Positions 16,593 through 25,018 of a stretch of 64,000 nucleotides of DNA are shown piece after piece. Source of the stretch: Variovorax sp. PCZ-1. Its GTDB lineage: Bacteria > Pseudomonadota > Gammaproteobacteria > Burkholderiales > Burkholderiaceae_C. Every line of letters begins with the position of its first letter. The first letter of the stretch is position 1. The notes beneath the pieces are model-generated. The model was not told the DNA's origin. It saw nothing but the letters and a program-made list of their open reading frames with translations, and ran no database searches. The position numbers and the translations under genes are program-made. The DNA lies in assembly GCF_018413605.1 (NCBI RefSeq), contig NZ_JAHCDN010000002.1, forward strand, positions 612,461-676,460, read 5' to 3'.

Positions 16593-17588
16593 ATGAAAAA
16601 GCGTCAAATTGGAATTTTCTCTGTGCAACCCATTGGCTTGGGTTGCATGAATTTGGATCATGCCTACGGGCCATCAGTCTCCGAAAGCCAAGGCGAGCGC
16701 GTGTTGCTCGGTGCGCTGGATGCGGGTTATGATTTTTTGGATACCGCCACGCTGTATGGCGGTGGCAAAAATGAAACGCGCATCGGTGAAGTATTAAAAA
16801 AGCATCGCCATCGCTACACGCTGGCCAGCAAATGCGTGATGGCGATTGTTCCCGTAGATGGCAAGCCAACCCGCGTGATCGATGGGCGACCCGAGACGAT
16901 CAAACGCCAATGCGAAGACAGCCTGCGCCGTTTGCAAACCGATGTGATCGATTTGTACTACTTGCATCGCTGGGATAAAAAAGTGCCGATTGAAGACAGC
17001 GTGGGCGCTTTAAGCGACATGGTGCGCAAAGGCAATATCCGTGCGATTGGCCTGAGTGAAGTGGGCGCAACTACCTTGCGCAAAGCGCATGCAGTTCACC
17101 CCATTGCCGCCGTGCAAAGCGAATACAGCTTGTGGACGCGTGACCCCGAGATCGCGGTGCTACAAGCGTGCAAAGAACTCGGCGTGGGCTTTGTGGCTTT
17201 CAGCTCAGTGGCTCGCAAATTCTTCGGAGGTTTGACGGATGTCAATGCTCTGGATGCCAAAGACATCCGTCGCACCATGAGCCGCTTCCAAGGCGAGAAC
17301 CTGCAAAAAAATCTCGCGTTGCTGCCCCCCATGCAAGCGATGGCAGATGAGCTGGGCGTGACGATGGCGCAGCTGGCGCTCGCGTGGGTGCTCGCGCAAG
17401 GCAACCACATCGTCTCCATTCCCGGCACCACGAACCCGCAGCACATGCGAGACAACTTCGCCGCGCAAAGCATCTCTCTCAGCACCGCTCAGCTAGAGCA
17501 ACTCAATCAAATGATCAACCGCCATAACGTCAGCGGTGCACGCTACGACCCGCAGTCGCAATCCGAAGTGGATACCGAATGCTACTAA
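16593..17588 (+). CDS. aldo/keto reductase
   Basis: A 331-residue NADPH-dependent oxidoreductase of the AKR superfamily with a (beta/alpha)8 barrel. It carries 'PIGLGCMNLDHAYG', the catalytic Asp-Tyr region 'GYDFLDTATLYGGGKNETRIGEVL', the catalytic lysine in 'ASKCV', 'DLYYLHRWD' (His) and 'GLSEVGATTLRKAHAVHPIAAVQSEYSLW', ending with 'SIPGTTNPQHMRDNF'. The substrate is not predictable. The C-terminal codons TGC TAC TAA overlap a 58-bp repeat copy, so the stop codon is supplied by the repeat. The start may be leaderless (see the -10 entry). It is convergent with the LysR gene. Confidence 0.9.
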   Translation: MKKRQIGIFSVQPIGLGCMNLDHAYGPSVSESQGERVLLGALDAGYDFLDTATLYGGGKNETRIGEVLKKHRHRYTLASKCVMAIVPVDGKPTRVIDGRPETIKRQCEDSLRRLQTDVIDLYYLHRWDKKVPIEDSVGALSDMVRKGNIRAIGLSEVGATTLRKAHAVHPIAAVQSEYSLWTRDPEIAVLQACKELGVGFVAFSSVARKFFGGLTDVNALDAKDIRRTMSRFQGENLQKNLALLPPMQAMADELGVTMAQLALAWVLAQGNHIVSIPGTTNPQHMRDNFAAQSISLSTAQLEQLNQMINRHNVSGARYDPQSQSEVDTECY

Positions 17589-17635
17589 TTGCGTAGCACT
17601 TTGCGCAATGAATACGCCGGCGAAAGGCTTAATTC
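17581..17635 (+). repeat. 58-bp palindromic repeat, copy J (between convergent genes)
   Basis: Plus strand: GCTACTAATTGCGTAGC, TTGCGCA, ATACGCCGGCGA, AGGCTTAATTC. It contains the TAA stop of the aldo-keto reductase gene and the TAA stop of the convergent LysR gene (17629-17631). Confidence 0.85.
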
Positions 17636-18540
17636 GCTTTAAATTCTGAGGAGGAAATGGCTTTCTTGAGCCATTCATTGAAACTCAGCAGAGGCGCGAG
17701 CTGCGCTTTGGATTCGGGATAGCACAGGTAATAACCGCTATCGTCCATATAACCATCATCTAGCGGAGCAGACACCAAGCCGGTGGCCACATCGTCTTGC
17801 ACCAAGCAGCGCGGCACGAGCGCTAAGCCCATACCCGCCATCACGGCGCGGATGAGGCTGTGGAATTGATCGAGCTGCGGGCCGGCGAGGGGATTGATAC
17901 CTTTGACGCCATGCGCTTCGCACCAATGCACCCACGCCTGCGGCACGCTGGTGTGTTGAAGCAAGGCGAACTTGGTGATCTCGTGCGGCTTGCGCAGAAG
18001 TGGTTTGGATTTTGGCGAAGGTGGCGCGATGAGCACGACCTCTCGGCCAGTGAGGTAATGCGCCACGGCACCTGGCCAATGGCCTTGGCCAAAAAGAATC
18101 GAGCAATCAAGGTCTGGACGGTCAAAGGTGTAGCCCTGATTACTGGGCACGAAATGCAACGCGATTTGCGGATGCAGCTTTTGAAACTCTGGCAAGCGCG
18201 GGATCAGCCATTTGGCGGCAAATGTGGGCAAGCAAGAGATATGCAATGCACCACCACCATCGCCGCTGGTGATCACATCGAGTGTGGCTGCTTCAAGCTG
18301 CGCGAGCAGCGGGCGCACAGCCGCTTCGTAGCGCGCACCGGCAGGTGTGAGCACCAAGCGCTTGCGTACACGCTCAAAGAGTGCCACGCCTAGGCTGCCT
18401 TCCAGCTCCAAGATTTGCTTGCTCACTGCGCTCTGCGTGAGATGCAAAGCTTCGGCAGCGCGGGAGATACTGTCATGCCGTGCAGTCATGATGAAGGCTC
18501 GCAGGAGGTGCGTGGGTGGATGGAGTTTGCGAAGCGTCAT
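17629..18540 (-). CDS. LysR-family transcriptional regulator (GcvA-like)
   Basis: A 303-residue LTTR with N-terminal HTH 'LLRAFIMTARHDSISRAAEALHLTQSAVSKQILELEGSLGVALFERVRKRLVLT', followed by the effector-binding domain. The phrase 'LHISCLPTFAAKWLIPRLPEFQKLHPQIALHFV' is typical of the GcvA-like LTTR subgroup. It is divergent from the Bug-hutG-lhgO operon and so is its likely regulator. A dyad at 18577-18588 in the intergenic region is a candidate binding site. Its last codon and stop lie in repeat copy J. Confidence 0.88.
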   Translation of the reverse strand: MTLRKLHPPTHLLRAFIMTARHDSISRAAEALHLTQSAVSKQILELEGSLGVALFERVRKRLVLTPAGARYEAAVRPLLAQLEAATLDVITSGDGGGALHISCLPTFAAKWLIPRLPEFQKLHPQIALHFVPSNQGYTFDRPDLDCSILFGQGHWPGAVAHYLTGREVVLIAPPSPKSKPLLRKPHEITKFALLQHTSVPQAWVHWCEAHGVKGINPLAGPQLDQFHSLIRAVMAGMGLALVPRCLVQDDVATGLVSAPLDDGYMDDSGYYLCYPESKAQLAPLLSFNEWLKKAISSSEFKAN

Positions 18541-18576
18541 CGCTCTATATTGCCCTCTGAAAGCAGAGATACGTTT

Positions 18577-18588
18577 CGGGTAAACCCG
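18577..18588. promoter_or_regulatory. candidate LysR operator dyad
   Basis: CGGGT-AA-ACCCG is a perfect 5-bp dyad, 37 bases upstream of the LysR start and about 105 bases upstream of the divergent Bug gene. The position suits an LTTR recognition site; binding itself is inferred. Confidence 0.4.
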
Positions 18589-18693
18589 TAGAAAATCAGT
18601 CTACCTAGGAATGTTTTGCGGCGTATCTTTCGCTTTTCAAAACATCTTGTATTGGAAAGAATTCGCCCATCACATTTTTAAGAGGTGAATTTC

Positions 18694-19659
18694 ATGAAGC
18701 GCAGGCATGTTTTGAATTTAGCAACGGGCTCGGTAGTGAGTCTAGGTGTGGGCTCTTTGATGGCGCAAGCCAAGCCTTTGCGTTTGGTTGTTCCATTCCC
18801 GCCTGGCGGCGCAACGGACATCACAGCACGCGCTTTGCAAGAGCCTTTGGGCAAAGCGCTTGGGCTTTCCGTGATCGTGGAAAACAAGGCGGGCGCAGGC
18901 GGCTCGGTTGGCATGAGTGAAGTGGCCAAGGCCACGCCAGATGGCATGACGCTGGGCGTGGCCACGCTCTCCACGCATGGTGTGAACCCGGCGGTGTATA
19001 AAAAATTGCCTTATGACCCGATCAAAGATTTCGCACCTGTGACTGAGCTGGTTAAAGCACCTGGCGTGCTCGTGGTCAACAGCAAATTACCAGTGAACAG
19101 CCTGGATGAATTCATCAAATACCTCAAAGCCAATCCAGGCAAAGTGAGCTATGCCTCGCCGGGCAATGGCACGATTGGCCATATGTGGGGCGAGCTGTTC
19201 AAGAGCACCACCAATACCTTCATGGTGCATATCCCCTATCGTGGCGCAGGCCCGGCGATTACTGATGTGATTGGCGGGCAAGTGCAGGTGTATTTTGATC
19301 AGGTGGCTTCTTCTTTGCCACATATCCAAGGTGGGCGTTTGAAGGCTCTCGCTGTGGCTTGGGGCTCTCGCTTGGATGTGCTCAAAGAGATTCCTACCTA
19401 TGGCGAGAAGACACTGTTTGCGAATAACGATGCTTCCTGGTTTGGCTTGGTCGCACCTGCTGGCACACCATTGCCAATAGTGAGTCGCATTCAACAAGCA
19501 GTGAGCACAGCTTTGAAAGATACTGCCTTGGTCGAAAAGCTCAAAGGGCAAGGCCTCTTCGCTTCAGACTCTAAGCCCGAAGAATTTGCTGTGCAAATCA
19601 AGAAAGAAATCGACAAAATGCAGCGTATCGCCAAGTTTGCGAAAATAGCTCTCGACTGA
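18694..19659 (+). CDS. Bug/TctC-family tripartite tricarboxylate transporter substrate-binding protein
   Basis: A 321-residue periplasmic binding protein of the Bug family: 'KPLRLVVPFPPGGATDITAR', 'VIVENKAGAGGSVGMSEVAKATPDG' and 'LPYDPIKDFAPVTELVKAPGVLVVN'. The signal peptide starts MKRRHVLNLATG with a twin arginine and ends near LMAQA, so export may be by the Tat route as in some Bug proteins. ATG at 18694 is preferred: AAGAGG at 18680-18685 is 8 bases upstream. A GTG at 18685 overlaps that ribosome binding site. It is the first gene of an apparent operon with the amidohydrolase and flavoprotein. Ligand unknown, probably a carboxylate. Confidence 0.9.
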   Translation: MKRRHVLNLATGSVVSLGVGSLMAQAKPLRLVVPFPPGGATDITARALQEPLGKALGLSVIVENKAGAGGSVGMSEVAKATPDGMTLGVATLSTHGVNPAVYKKLPYDPIKDFAPVTELVKAPGVLVVNSKLPVNSLDEFIKYLKANPGKVSYASPGNGTIGHMWGELFKSTTNTFMVHIPYRGAGPAITDVIGGQVQVYFDQVASSLPHIQGGRLKALAVAWGSRLDVLKEIPTYGEKTLFANNDASWFGLVAPAGTPLPIVSRIQQAVSTALKDTALVEKLKGQGLFASDSKPEEFAVQIKKEIDKMQRIAKFAKIALD

Positions 19660-19671
19660 ACTTAGGAATTT

Positions 19672-20514
19672 ATGCATTTTGTGACTACGCACGGGGGCAG
19701 CTCGCCTCTGGTGCTCGACTCGCCGCACAGCGGCACTTTCTATCCACCTGATTTCGGCTTCGCCTGCGATCTGGCTCGCCTGCGCTCTGCGGAAGACACG
19801 CATGTGGAAAAACTCTACAGCTTCGCTAGTGAGCTGGGTTGCGCTTGGATTGAAGCGCATTTTCCGCGCAGCTATTTGGATGCGAACCGCAATCTCACAG
19901 AAGTTGACCCAGATATGCTGGATGGCTCTTGGCCGCATGAGCTGGAGATGAGCGATCCGTATGTGCTCTCCAAGCGGCGTTTGGGCAAAGGCTTGATTTG
20001 GCGTGCGACCGATGAGGGCGAACCTTTGTATTCGCGGCAGCTCAGCGTCAAAGAAGTGGAGCAGCGCATTGATCTCTGCTGGAAGCCATATCACGCTGCT
20101 GTGAAAGCAGCGATTGATGCTGCACATCAGCGGCATGGCTATAGCTTGCATATCAATTGCCACAGCATGCCCGAAGTGGCAGGCAGCCATGCCACAGATT
20201 TTCCGGGGATCAAGCATCCGGATTTCGTGCTCGGCAATCGAGATCACAGCACATCGAGCGAAGCGGTGTTGCTCTTCATTCAGGCGCAACTCGTGAACAT
20301 GGGCTATGGCGTGGCGCTCAATCACCCCTACAAAGGCGTGGAGCTGGTGCGCCGCTATGGTGAGCCAGCGAAGCATCGGCATAGTGTGCAAATTGAGATC
20401 AATCGCGGCCTCTACATGAACGAGAAGACGCTAGAGATCACCGAAGGCTTTGCGTCACTACGTGATCACTTGAAGCAGCTTGTACTCGCCTTGCAATCTT
20501 TCGATCCGAGATAA
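19672..20514 (+). CDS. N-formylglutamate amidohydrolase family protein (HutG-like)
   Basis: A 280-residue metal-dependent hydrolase. 'LVLDSPHSGTFYPPDF' near the N-terminus, 'AEDTHVEKLY', 'HFPRSYLDANR' and 'YSLHINCHSMPEV' are family motifs supplying the histidine and acidic ligands. Classic members hydrolyse N-formyl-L-glutamate to glutamate and formate in histidine degradation, but no hut genes are present here, so the substrate may be another N-acyl amino acid or amide. It is 12 bases after the Bug gene and touches the flavoprotein gene (stop 20512-20514, ATG 20515). Confidence 0.85.
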   Translation: MHFVTTHGGSSPLVLDSPHSGTFYPPDFGFACDLARLRSAEDTHVEKLYSFASELGCAWIEAHFPRSYLDANRNLTEVDPDMLDGSWPHELEMSDPYVLSKRRLGKGLIWRATDEGEPLYSRQLSVKEVEQRIDLCWKPYHAAVKAAIDAAHQRHGYSLHINCHSMPEVAGSHATDFPGIKHPDFVLGNRDHSTSSEAVLLFIQAQLVNMGYGVALNHPYKGVELVRRYGEPAKHRHSVQIEINRGLYMNEKTLEITEGFASLRDHLKQLVLALQSFDPR

Positions 20515-21681
20515 ATGATGGATCAGGTTGATACCCTCGTCATCGGCGCAGGTGTGGTTGGCCTCGCGGTCGCGCGTGCGATTGCGCTCACAGGGCGCGA
20601 GGTGATGGTGATCGAGAAAGAAAAAGCGATTGGCCAAGGCGTCAGCTCACGTAACAGTGAAGTTGTGCATGGCGGCTTGTATTACCCTACAAGCTCGCTC
20701 AAAGCTAAGCTCTGCGTGCGTGGCAAAGAGATGCTCTATGCTTATTGCGCAGAGCGTGGTTTGCCGATGCAACAATGCGGCAAATTGATCGTGGCAACGA
20801 GTGCATTGCAATTGCCGAAGCTCGCGCAGATTGAAGCACAGGCCGTGGCCAATGGCGTTCCTGTTCAGCGCCTCACCCGCGAGCAAGCCAGAGCCTTGGA
20901 GCCCGAGCTTGAATGCATTGCAGCGCTGCACTCGCCCACCACAGGCATCGTGAGCAGCCACGATCTGATGACGGCTCTGCAGGGTGATCTGGAAAATGCA
21001 GGTGGCATGCTTGCGTTGGCTACGGAGGTGAATGGCATTCAGTTTTTTGATCAAAATTTAGATCAAAATCGGCCATTCGCCGGCGTACTATCTGCGCAGA
21101 GTGCTATTGAATCAGGAGTGAATGGAGAAAGCATTGAACTCGGCTTCAAGCAGCTCATCAATGCAGCAGGCCTTTACGCACCCCAACTCGCGCAGCGCAT
21201 GCAAGGCTTGAATGCGGCGCATATTCCACAGGCGCACTATGCGAAGGGCAATTATTATTCACTCAGCGGCAAATCACCTTTCAGGCATTTGATCTACCCC
21301 ATCCCGAGTGCGGCTGGTTTAGGTGTTCACATCACTGTCGATTTAGGAGGTCAAGCGAAATTTGGCCCAGATGTGGAGTGGCTCGATGGCATCACGAATC
21401 CGGAGGAAATAGATTACAGCGTTGACCCGCGCCGCGCAGATGCCTTTTATGCCGAGGTGCGCAAATACTGGCCTGGTCTGCGCGATGGGCAGCTCACACC
21501 GAGCTACAGCGGCGTGCGCCCGAAAATCGTCTCAAAGCAAGATCCAGCCGCAGATTTTTTGATTCAAGGCCAGAGCGTGCATGGCATCTCAGGCTTGGTG
21601 AATCTCTTTGGTATCGAATCGCCTGGCTTGACGAGCGCTTTGGCGATAGGTGAATATGTTGCGGAGATGCTACAAAAATAG
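20515..21681 (+). CDS. lhgO: L-2-hydroxyglutarate oxidase-like FAD-dependent oxidoreductase
   Basis: A 388-residue DAO-family flavoprotein. 'DTLVIGAGVVGLAVARAIALTGREVMVIEKE' is the FAD-binding dinucleotide fold. 'GVSSRNSEVVHGGLYYPTSSLKAKLCVRG' and 'GVRPKIV' are typical of L-2-hydroxyglutarate dehydrogenase/oxidases. Residues about 183-201 (NRPFAGVLSAQSAIESG) are encoded by a 58-bp repeat read in the opposite orientation to the other coding copies; they lie in a variable region before 'LINAAGLYAP'. The stop codon TAG lies in another repeat (copy K). Two adjacent ATGs (20515, 20518) are possible starts. Neighbours suggest metabolism of a glutamate- or 2-hydroxyglutarate-derived compound. Confidence 0.85.
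   Translation: MMDQVDTLVIGAGVVGLAVARAIALTGREVMVIEKEKAIGQGVSSRNSEVVHGGLYYPTSSLKAKLCVRGKEMLYAYCAERGLPMQQCGKLIVATSALQLPKLAQIEAQAVANGVPVQRLTREQARALEPELECIAALHSPTTGIVSSHDLMTALQGDLENAGGMLALATEVNGIQFFDQNLDQNRPFAGVLSAQSAIESGVNGESIELGFKQLINAAGLYAPQLAQRMQGLNAAHIPQAHYAKGNYYSLSGKSPFRHLIYPIPSAAGLGVHITVDLGGQAKFGPDVEWLDGITNPEEIDYSVDPRRADAFYAEVRKYWPGLRDGQLTPSYSGVRPKIVSKQDPAADFLIQGQSVHGISGLVNLFGIESPGLTSALAIGEYVAEMLQK
21061..21116 (-). repeat. 58-bp palindromic repeat, copy G (inside lhgO, antisense orientation)
   Basis: The plus strand reads GATCAAAATCGGCCATTC, GCCGGCGTA, TCTGCGCAGAG and GCTATTGAATCAGGAG, the reverse of the element. It is in frame in the plus-strand gene without a stop. The hairpin is partly decayed on the right side. 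Confidence 0.85.
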
Positions 21682-21727
21682 TAGCTGCTTGCACAATTCG
21701 AATAAGAACCACAGGCCTACATGACTG
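21669..21727 (+). repeat. 58-bp palindromic repeat, copy K (divergent, end of lhgO)
   Basis: Begins with a strong hairpin GCTACAAAAATAGTAGC, then TGCACA and ends AGGCCTACATGACT. It lacks the GCCGGC core, so it is a divergent relative. It includes the lhgO TAG stop and the TAG stop of the convergent membrane-protein gene. Confidence 0.6.
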
Positions 21728-22361
21728 TAAATTCGGTCAAAACTACCCATCCCATGGACAGCATGGGAATGATACTTAGCAAGCCAACCAGGACTCGCTC
21801 CTTCTGGCTGACTTTTGCGATGAATCGCAAGCCGCAGTAAACAGTCAAAACAGCGACGGACTGCAAAGCGATGAACTCCATTCCTGTGCCGCCGTGATAA
21901 AAATTGCCAAAATTCGTTCCAAAAGCAATCGCATGAAACGCCAAAACCAGCGGATAGAAAATCGCACGATAAATGAGTGGCTTTTCCGCGCTTGTTCTCT
22001 CGTTTTGAATCAGAAGAAATATAAAGTACAGCAGCATTCCAGCATACGACAGCGAGATCAAAGCATGATCGCGATCAAGCCAATCCAGTATGCCAATCAA
22101 AGGCAACCCCACGGCGAGGGTGCGTAATATTAGCAACAACGCGCCGATCCATCGATTCGTTTTGACATTAAGCGTTACGAACAGCAAGCCAATGAACATC
22201 AAAAGGGCAATTGCGCCAGTCTGAAATATGGTGATACTGATGGAATCAGCATCTACAGGATACAGTCCAGATCCTAGATTACTCGACAGCACAAATACCG
22301 TTAATACAACGTGGGTGAGCAGAATAATCACGCCGACGATGATCTTTTTGTAGAACGACAT
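21717..22361 (-). CDS. hypothetical integral membrane protein
   Basis: A 214-residue protein with about six or seven hydrophobic segments: residues about 7-26, 45-64, 73-92, 104-117, 133-150, 162-178 and 190-207. I do not recognise the family. Charged residues lie mainly in short loops. The start ATG at 22361 directly abuts repeat copy L, leaving no obvious Shine-Dalgarno. The stop is adjacent to repeat copy K. It is convergent with lhgO and downstream of lysS. Base composition is more AT-rich than its neighbours. Confidence 0.7.
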   Translation of the reverse strand: MSFYKKIIVGVIILLTHVVLTVFVLSSNLGSGLYPVDADSISITIFQTGAIALLMFIGLLFVTLNVKTNRWIGALLLILRTLAVGLPLIGILDWLDRDHALISLSYAGMLLYFIFLLIQNERTSAEKPLIYRAIFYPLVLAFHAIAFGTNFGNFYHGGTGMEFIALQSVAVLTVYCGLRFIAKVSQKERVLVGLLSIIPMLSMGWVVLTEFTVM

Positions 22362-22429
22362 TTGCTATCAATTCAGTAGCTGTTCGCGCAAATAATCATT
22401 GGGCTAGGAACCGATTCCTCTTAAAAATT
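22362..22429 (+). repeat. 58-bp palindromic repeat, copy L (between membrane-protein gene and lysS)
   Basis: Plus strand: GCTATCAATTCAGTAGC, then TCGCGCA, a degenerate middle (GGGCTAGG), and CTTAAAAAT. It fills nearly all of the gap from the lysS stop to the next start codon. Confidence 0.65.
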
Positions 22430-22443
22430 AGCCTCCTTTAGCC

Positions 22444-24003
22444 TTAAACCTCTCGGCGCAACGCAGGGAACAAGATCACATCACGGATGCTGGGGCTGTT
22501 GGTGAGCAGCATCATCAAGCGATCAATACCGATACCGCAGCCGCCAGTGGGTGGCATGCCGTATTCCAGGGCGCGCACGAAATCGTGGTCGTAATACATG
22601 GCTTCATCGTCACCTGCATCTTTCGCATTCACCTGCGCTTGGAAGCGCGCGGCTTGTTCTTCGGCATCATTGAGCTCAGAAAAACCGTTGCCGAATTCGC
22701 GGCCTGTGATGTAGAGCTCAAAGCGCTCGGTGATGGTCGGGTCGGTGTCGCTGGCTCTTGCAAGCGGCGAAATTTCGGTGGGGTGATTGCAGATAAAGGT
22801 GGGCTCGATCAGCTTTTCTTCGACGACTTCTTCAAAATACATCACTTGCAAGCTGGCGATGCTGCGGGTGGAGAGCTTGTCTTCAGCTTCTTTTTTGCCA
22901 AGCTTCTTGAGTGCATTGGTGAGCCAAGTGCGATCATCAGCACCGGCTTCGCCAGCTTCGGTGTGCTTGACGATAGCATCTCGGATGGACAGGCGTGCGA
23001 AAGGCTTGGCCAAGTCAATGCTGTGCATGGTTGTGCCAAGCTGGTAAGGCAAGGTGGTGCTGCCAGTAGCTTTCACAGCCACATCGCGAATCAGCTTTTC
23101 GGTGAAATCCATCAAATCATGATGATTCCAATACGCCGCATAAAACTCCATCATGGTGAATTCGGGGTTGTGGCGCACCGAGATGCCTTCGTTGCGGAAA
23201 TTGCGGTTGATCTCAAACACGCGCTCAAAGCCGCCCACCACCAGGCGCTTTAAATACAGCTCGGGCGCGATACGAAGAAACATTTCTTGATCGAGCGCGT
23301 TGTGGTGCGTGGTGAATGGCTTGGCATTCGCACCGCCGGGGATGGGGTGGAGCATCGGCGTTTCGACTTCTAAAAAGCCATGCTCGATCATGAAATTGCG
23401 AATGCTGCTCACGCCCTTGCTGCGAGCACGGAAGCGCTCTCGGGCGACTTCGTCTGTAATTAGATCGACATAACGCTGGCGATACTTCACCTCTTGATCG
23501 GCCACGCCGTGGAATTTATCGGGCAGGGGGCGCAAGTTTTTGGTGAGCAGTTGGATTTTGGTCACCAGAACTGAGAGCTCGCCAGTTTTGGTTTTGAAGA
23601 GCTTGCCTTCAGCGCCTACGATATCGCCCAAATCCCAGTGTTTGAAGGCTTCGTAATCTGCTTCTGGCACGAAATCTTTACTCACATAGAGCTGAATGCG
23701 GCTGGGGTTATCTACGGCGATGCCTTCGCTCACGATGGAGCTTGAGCCATCTTGAATCGTGGCAAAGCTGGCTTTGCCCATCACGCGTTTGAGCATCATG
23801 CGGCCTGCAACGACCACAGCAATTGCCGCCTCAGCCATACCGGGCATTTCTTGCTTGTCGTACTGCGAATGCAGATCATGTGCCTTGTGCTGAGGCTTGA
23901 AATGATTCGGGAAGGCAATGCCTTGGCTTCGAATGGCTGCGAGCTTGCTGCGGCGCTCGGCGATGAGTTGGTTTTCGTCGAGTGGGGTATTGTTATCGCT
24001 CAT
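22444..24003 (-). CDS. lysS: lysyl-tRNA synthetase, class II
   Basis: Charges tRNA-Lys with lysine. The 519-residue protein has the N-terminal OB-fold anticodon-binding domain (about residues 60-150, '[24 protein letters not shown]') and the class II catalytic core, with motif 1 near '[45 protein letters not shown]', motif 2 '[26 protein letters not shown]' and motif 3 '[21 protein letters not shown]'. ATG at 24003 is chosen over a longer frame because [21 protein letters not shown] is the usual start. Confidence 0.97.
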   Translation of the reverse strand: MSDNNTPLDENQLIAERRSKLAAIRSQGIAFPNHFKPQHKAHDLHSQYDKQEMPGMAEAAIAVVVAGRMMLKRVMGKASFATIQDGSSSIVSEGIAVDNPSRIQLYVSKDFVPEADYEAFKHWDLGDIVGAEGKLFKTKTGELSVLVTKIQLLTKNLRPLPDKFHGVADQEVKYRQRYVDLITDEVARERFRARSKGVSSIRNFMIEHGFLEVETPMLHPIPGGANAKPFTTHHNALDQEMFLRIAPELYLKRLVVGGFERVFEINRNFRNEGISVRHNPEFTMMEFYAAYWNHHDLMDFTEKLIRDVAVKATGSTTLPYQLGTTMHSIDLAKPFARLSIRDAIVKHTEAGEAGADDRTWLTNALKKLGKKEAEDKLSTRSIASLQVMYFEEVVEEKLIEPTFICNHPTEISPLARASDTDPTITERFELYITGREFGNGFSELNDAEEQAARFQAQVNAKDAGDDEAMYYDHDFVRALEYGMPPTGGCGIGIDRLMMLLTNSPSIRDVILFPALRREV

Positions 24004-24057
24004 GATTGCTAAAAAATAAAGCCGCTCGCTCAAATATGCGCGGCAAAGCCCTAGATT

Positions 24058-25017
24058 TTAAGGCCTGAGGAAATGATCCGCTGTGAGCTGCAAGCCTTGT
24101 TGCACGGTAAAAGGCGGCTTCCAGCCCAGCAATTGAGTGGCCGGGTTTGAATCCACCGTCAAATCCCCGCACAAACGCTGCGCCATGCCGCCTTTGCCCA
24201 GCGCCTTCAGACTCAGCTCTAAAAGGCTTTGAGGCACGGGAGTCAGCCGTGCAGGGCGCTTGAGCGCAGCGCCTAAGCCTTGCAGCAGCTCGGTGGTGCT
24301 CACATCTTGTTGATCGCTGATCAAAAACGTCTGGTTCGCGGCCTTAGGATGGGTGAGGCATAAGGCAATGAAGTCCACGAAATTCGGCAAGGCCACCAAA
24401 CTGCGCCGATTGTTGATGGCGCCCAGAGGCAGCGGAATACCGCGATTGAGCCATTGCATCATCGTCAAGAAATTCGCTTTGACGCCAGGGCCATAAACCA
24501 AGGGCGGGCGAATGATCACGAATTGCATCCCCGTCTTGGCCGCTATCTCTTGCAAGCCTTGCTCTGCTTCCCATTTGCTGATGCCATACGGATCTTGCGG
24601 CTGGGCCTGATCAGCGCGAAAGGCTTGCCCAGGCAATGTGTATTCGCCATTGACCTTGACCGAGCTCAGAAAAACAAAACGGCGCACGCCAGCGCGGGCG
24701 GCTGCGTGGGCCAAATCCAGCGTGGCTTGCGTGTTGATCTCGCGATAAGCAGCCAGCGGATGGGGGTTGGCTTCGTTCACTTGATGTACACGTGCTGCGC
24801 AGTGAACAACAGCCTCTATGCCTTGCAGGTGTGATGTGTTCTCAATAATTTGAGCCAAATCGGCATGTAGACGGCATAAATACTGCGCAAGATGCTCATC
24901 TTTTGATAGTGAGCTCGCTTGACGCGATTGCGCCAGAACCTCATGTTGCAAGCCAGCCAAGTGCTGGCAGAGCGCTTGACCAACAAAGCCGCTCGCGCCA
25001 GTGACCAGCAGTTTCAT
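24058..25017 (-). CDS. NAD-dependent sugar-nucleotide epimerase/dehydratase (extended SDR)
   Basis: A 319-residue extended SDR resembling UDP-GlcNAc 4-epimerase-type proteins of O-antigen clusters (WbpV-like). It has the nucleotide-binding 'LVTGASGFVGQALCQHL', 'VVHCAARVHQV', the catalytic YxxxK in 'PYGISKWEAEQGL' and 'IIRPPLVYGPGVKANF'. Residues about 37-57 (LSKDEHLAQYLCR) coincide with a degenerate 58-bp repeat. It starts one base after the glycosyltransferase stop. Likely provides a nucleotide sugar for the adjacent glycan cluster. Confidence 0.85.
   Translation of the reverse strand: MKLLVTGASGFVGQALCQHLAGLQHEVLAQSRQASSLSKDEHLAQYLCRLHADLAQIIENTSHLQGIEAVVHCAARVHQVNEANPHPLAAYREINTQATLDLAHAAARAGVRRFVFLSSVKVNGEYTLPGQAFRADQAQPQDPYGISKWEAEQGLQEIAAKTGMQFVIIRPPLVYGPGVKANFLTMMQWLNRGIPLPLGAINNRRSLVALPNFVDFIALCLTHPKAANQTFLISDQQDVSTTELLQGLGAALKRPARLTPVPQSLLELSLKALGKGGMAQRLCGDLTVDSNPATQLLGWKPPFTVQQGLQLTADHFLRP
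24848..24909 (-). repeat. 58-bp palindromic repeat, copy H (inside epimerase, degenerate, in frame)
   Basis: Minus strand: CTATCAAAAGATGAGC, TTGCGCAG, TTTATGCCG and TTTGGCTCAAA. The GCCGGC core is lost. It is read in the same frame as the P450 copy (L-S-x-x-E-H-x-A-Q). Confidence 0.65.
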
Positions 25018-25018
25018 C

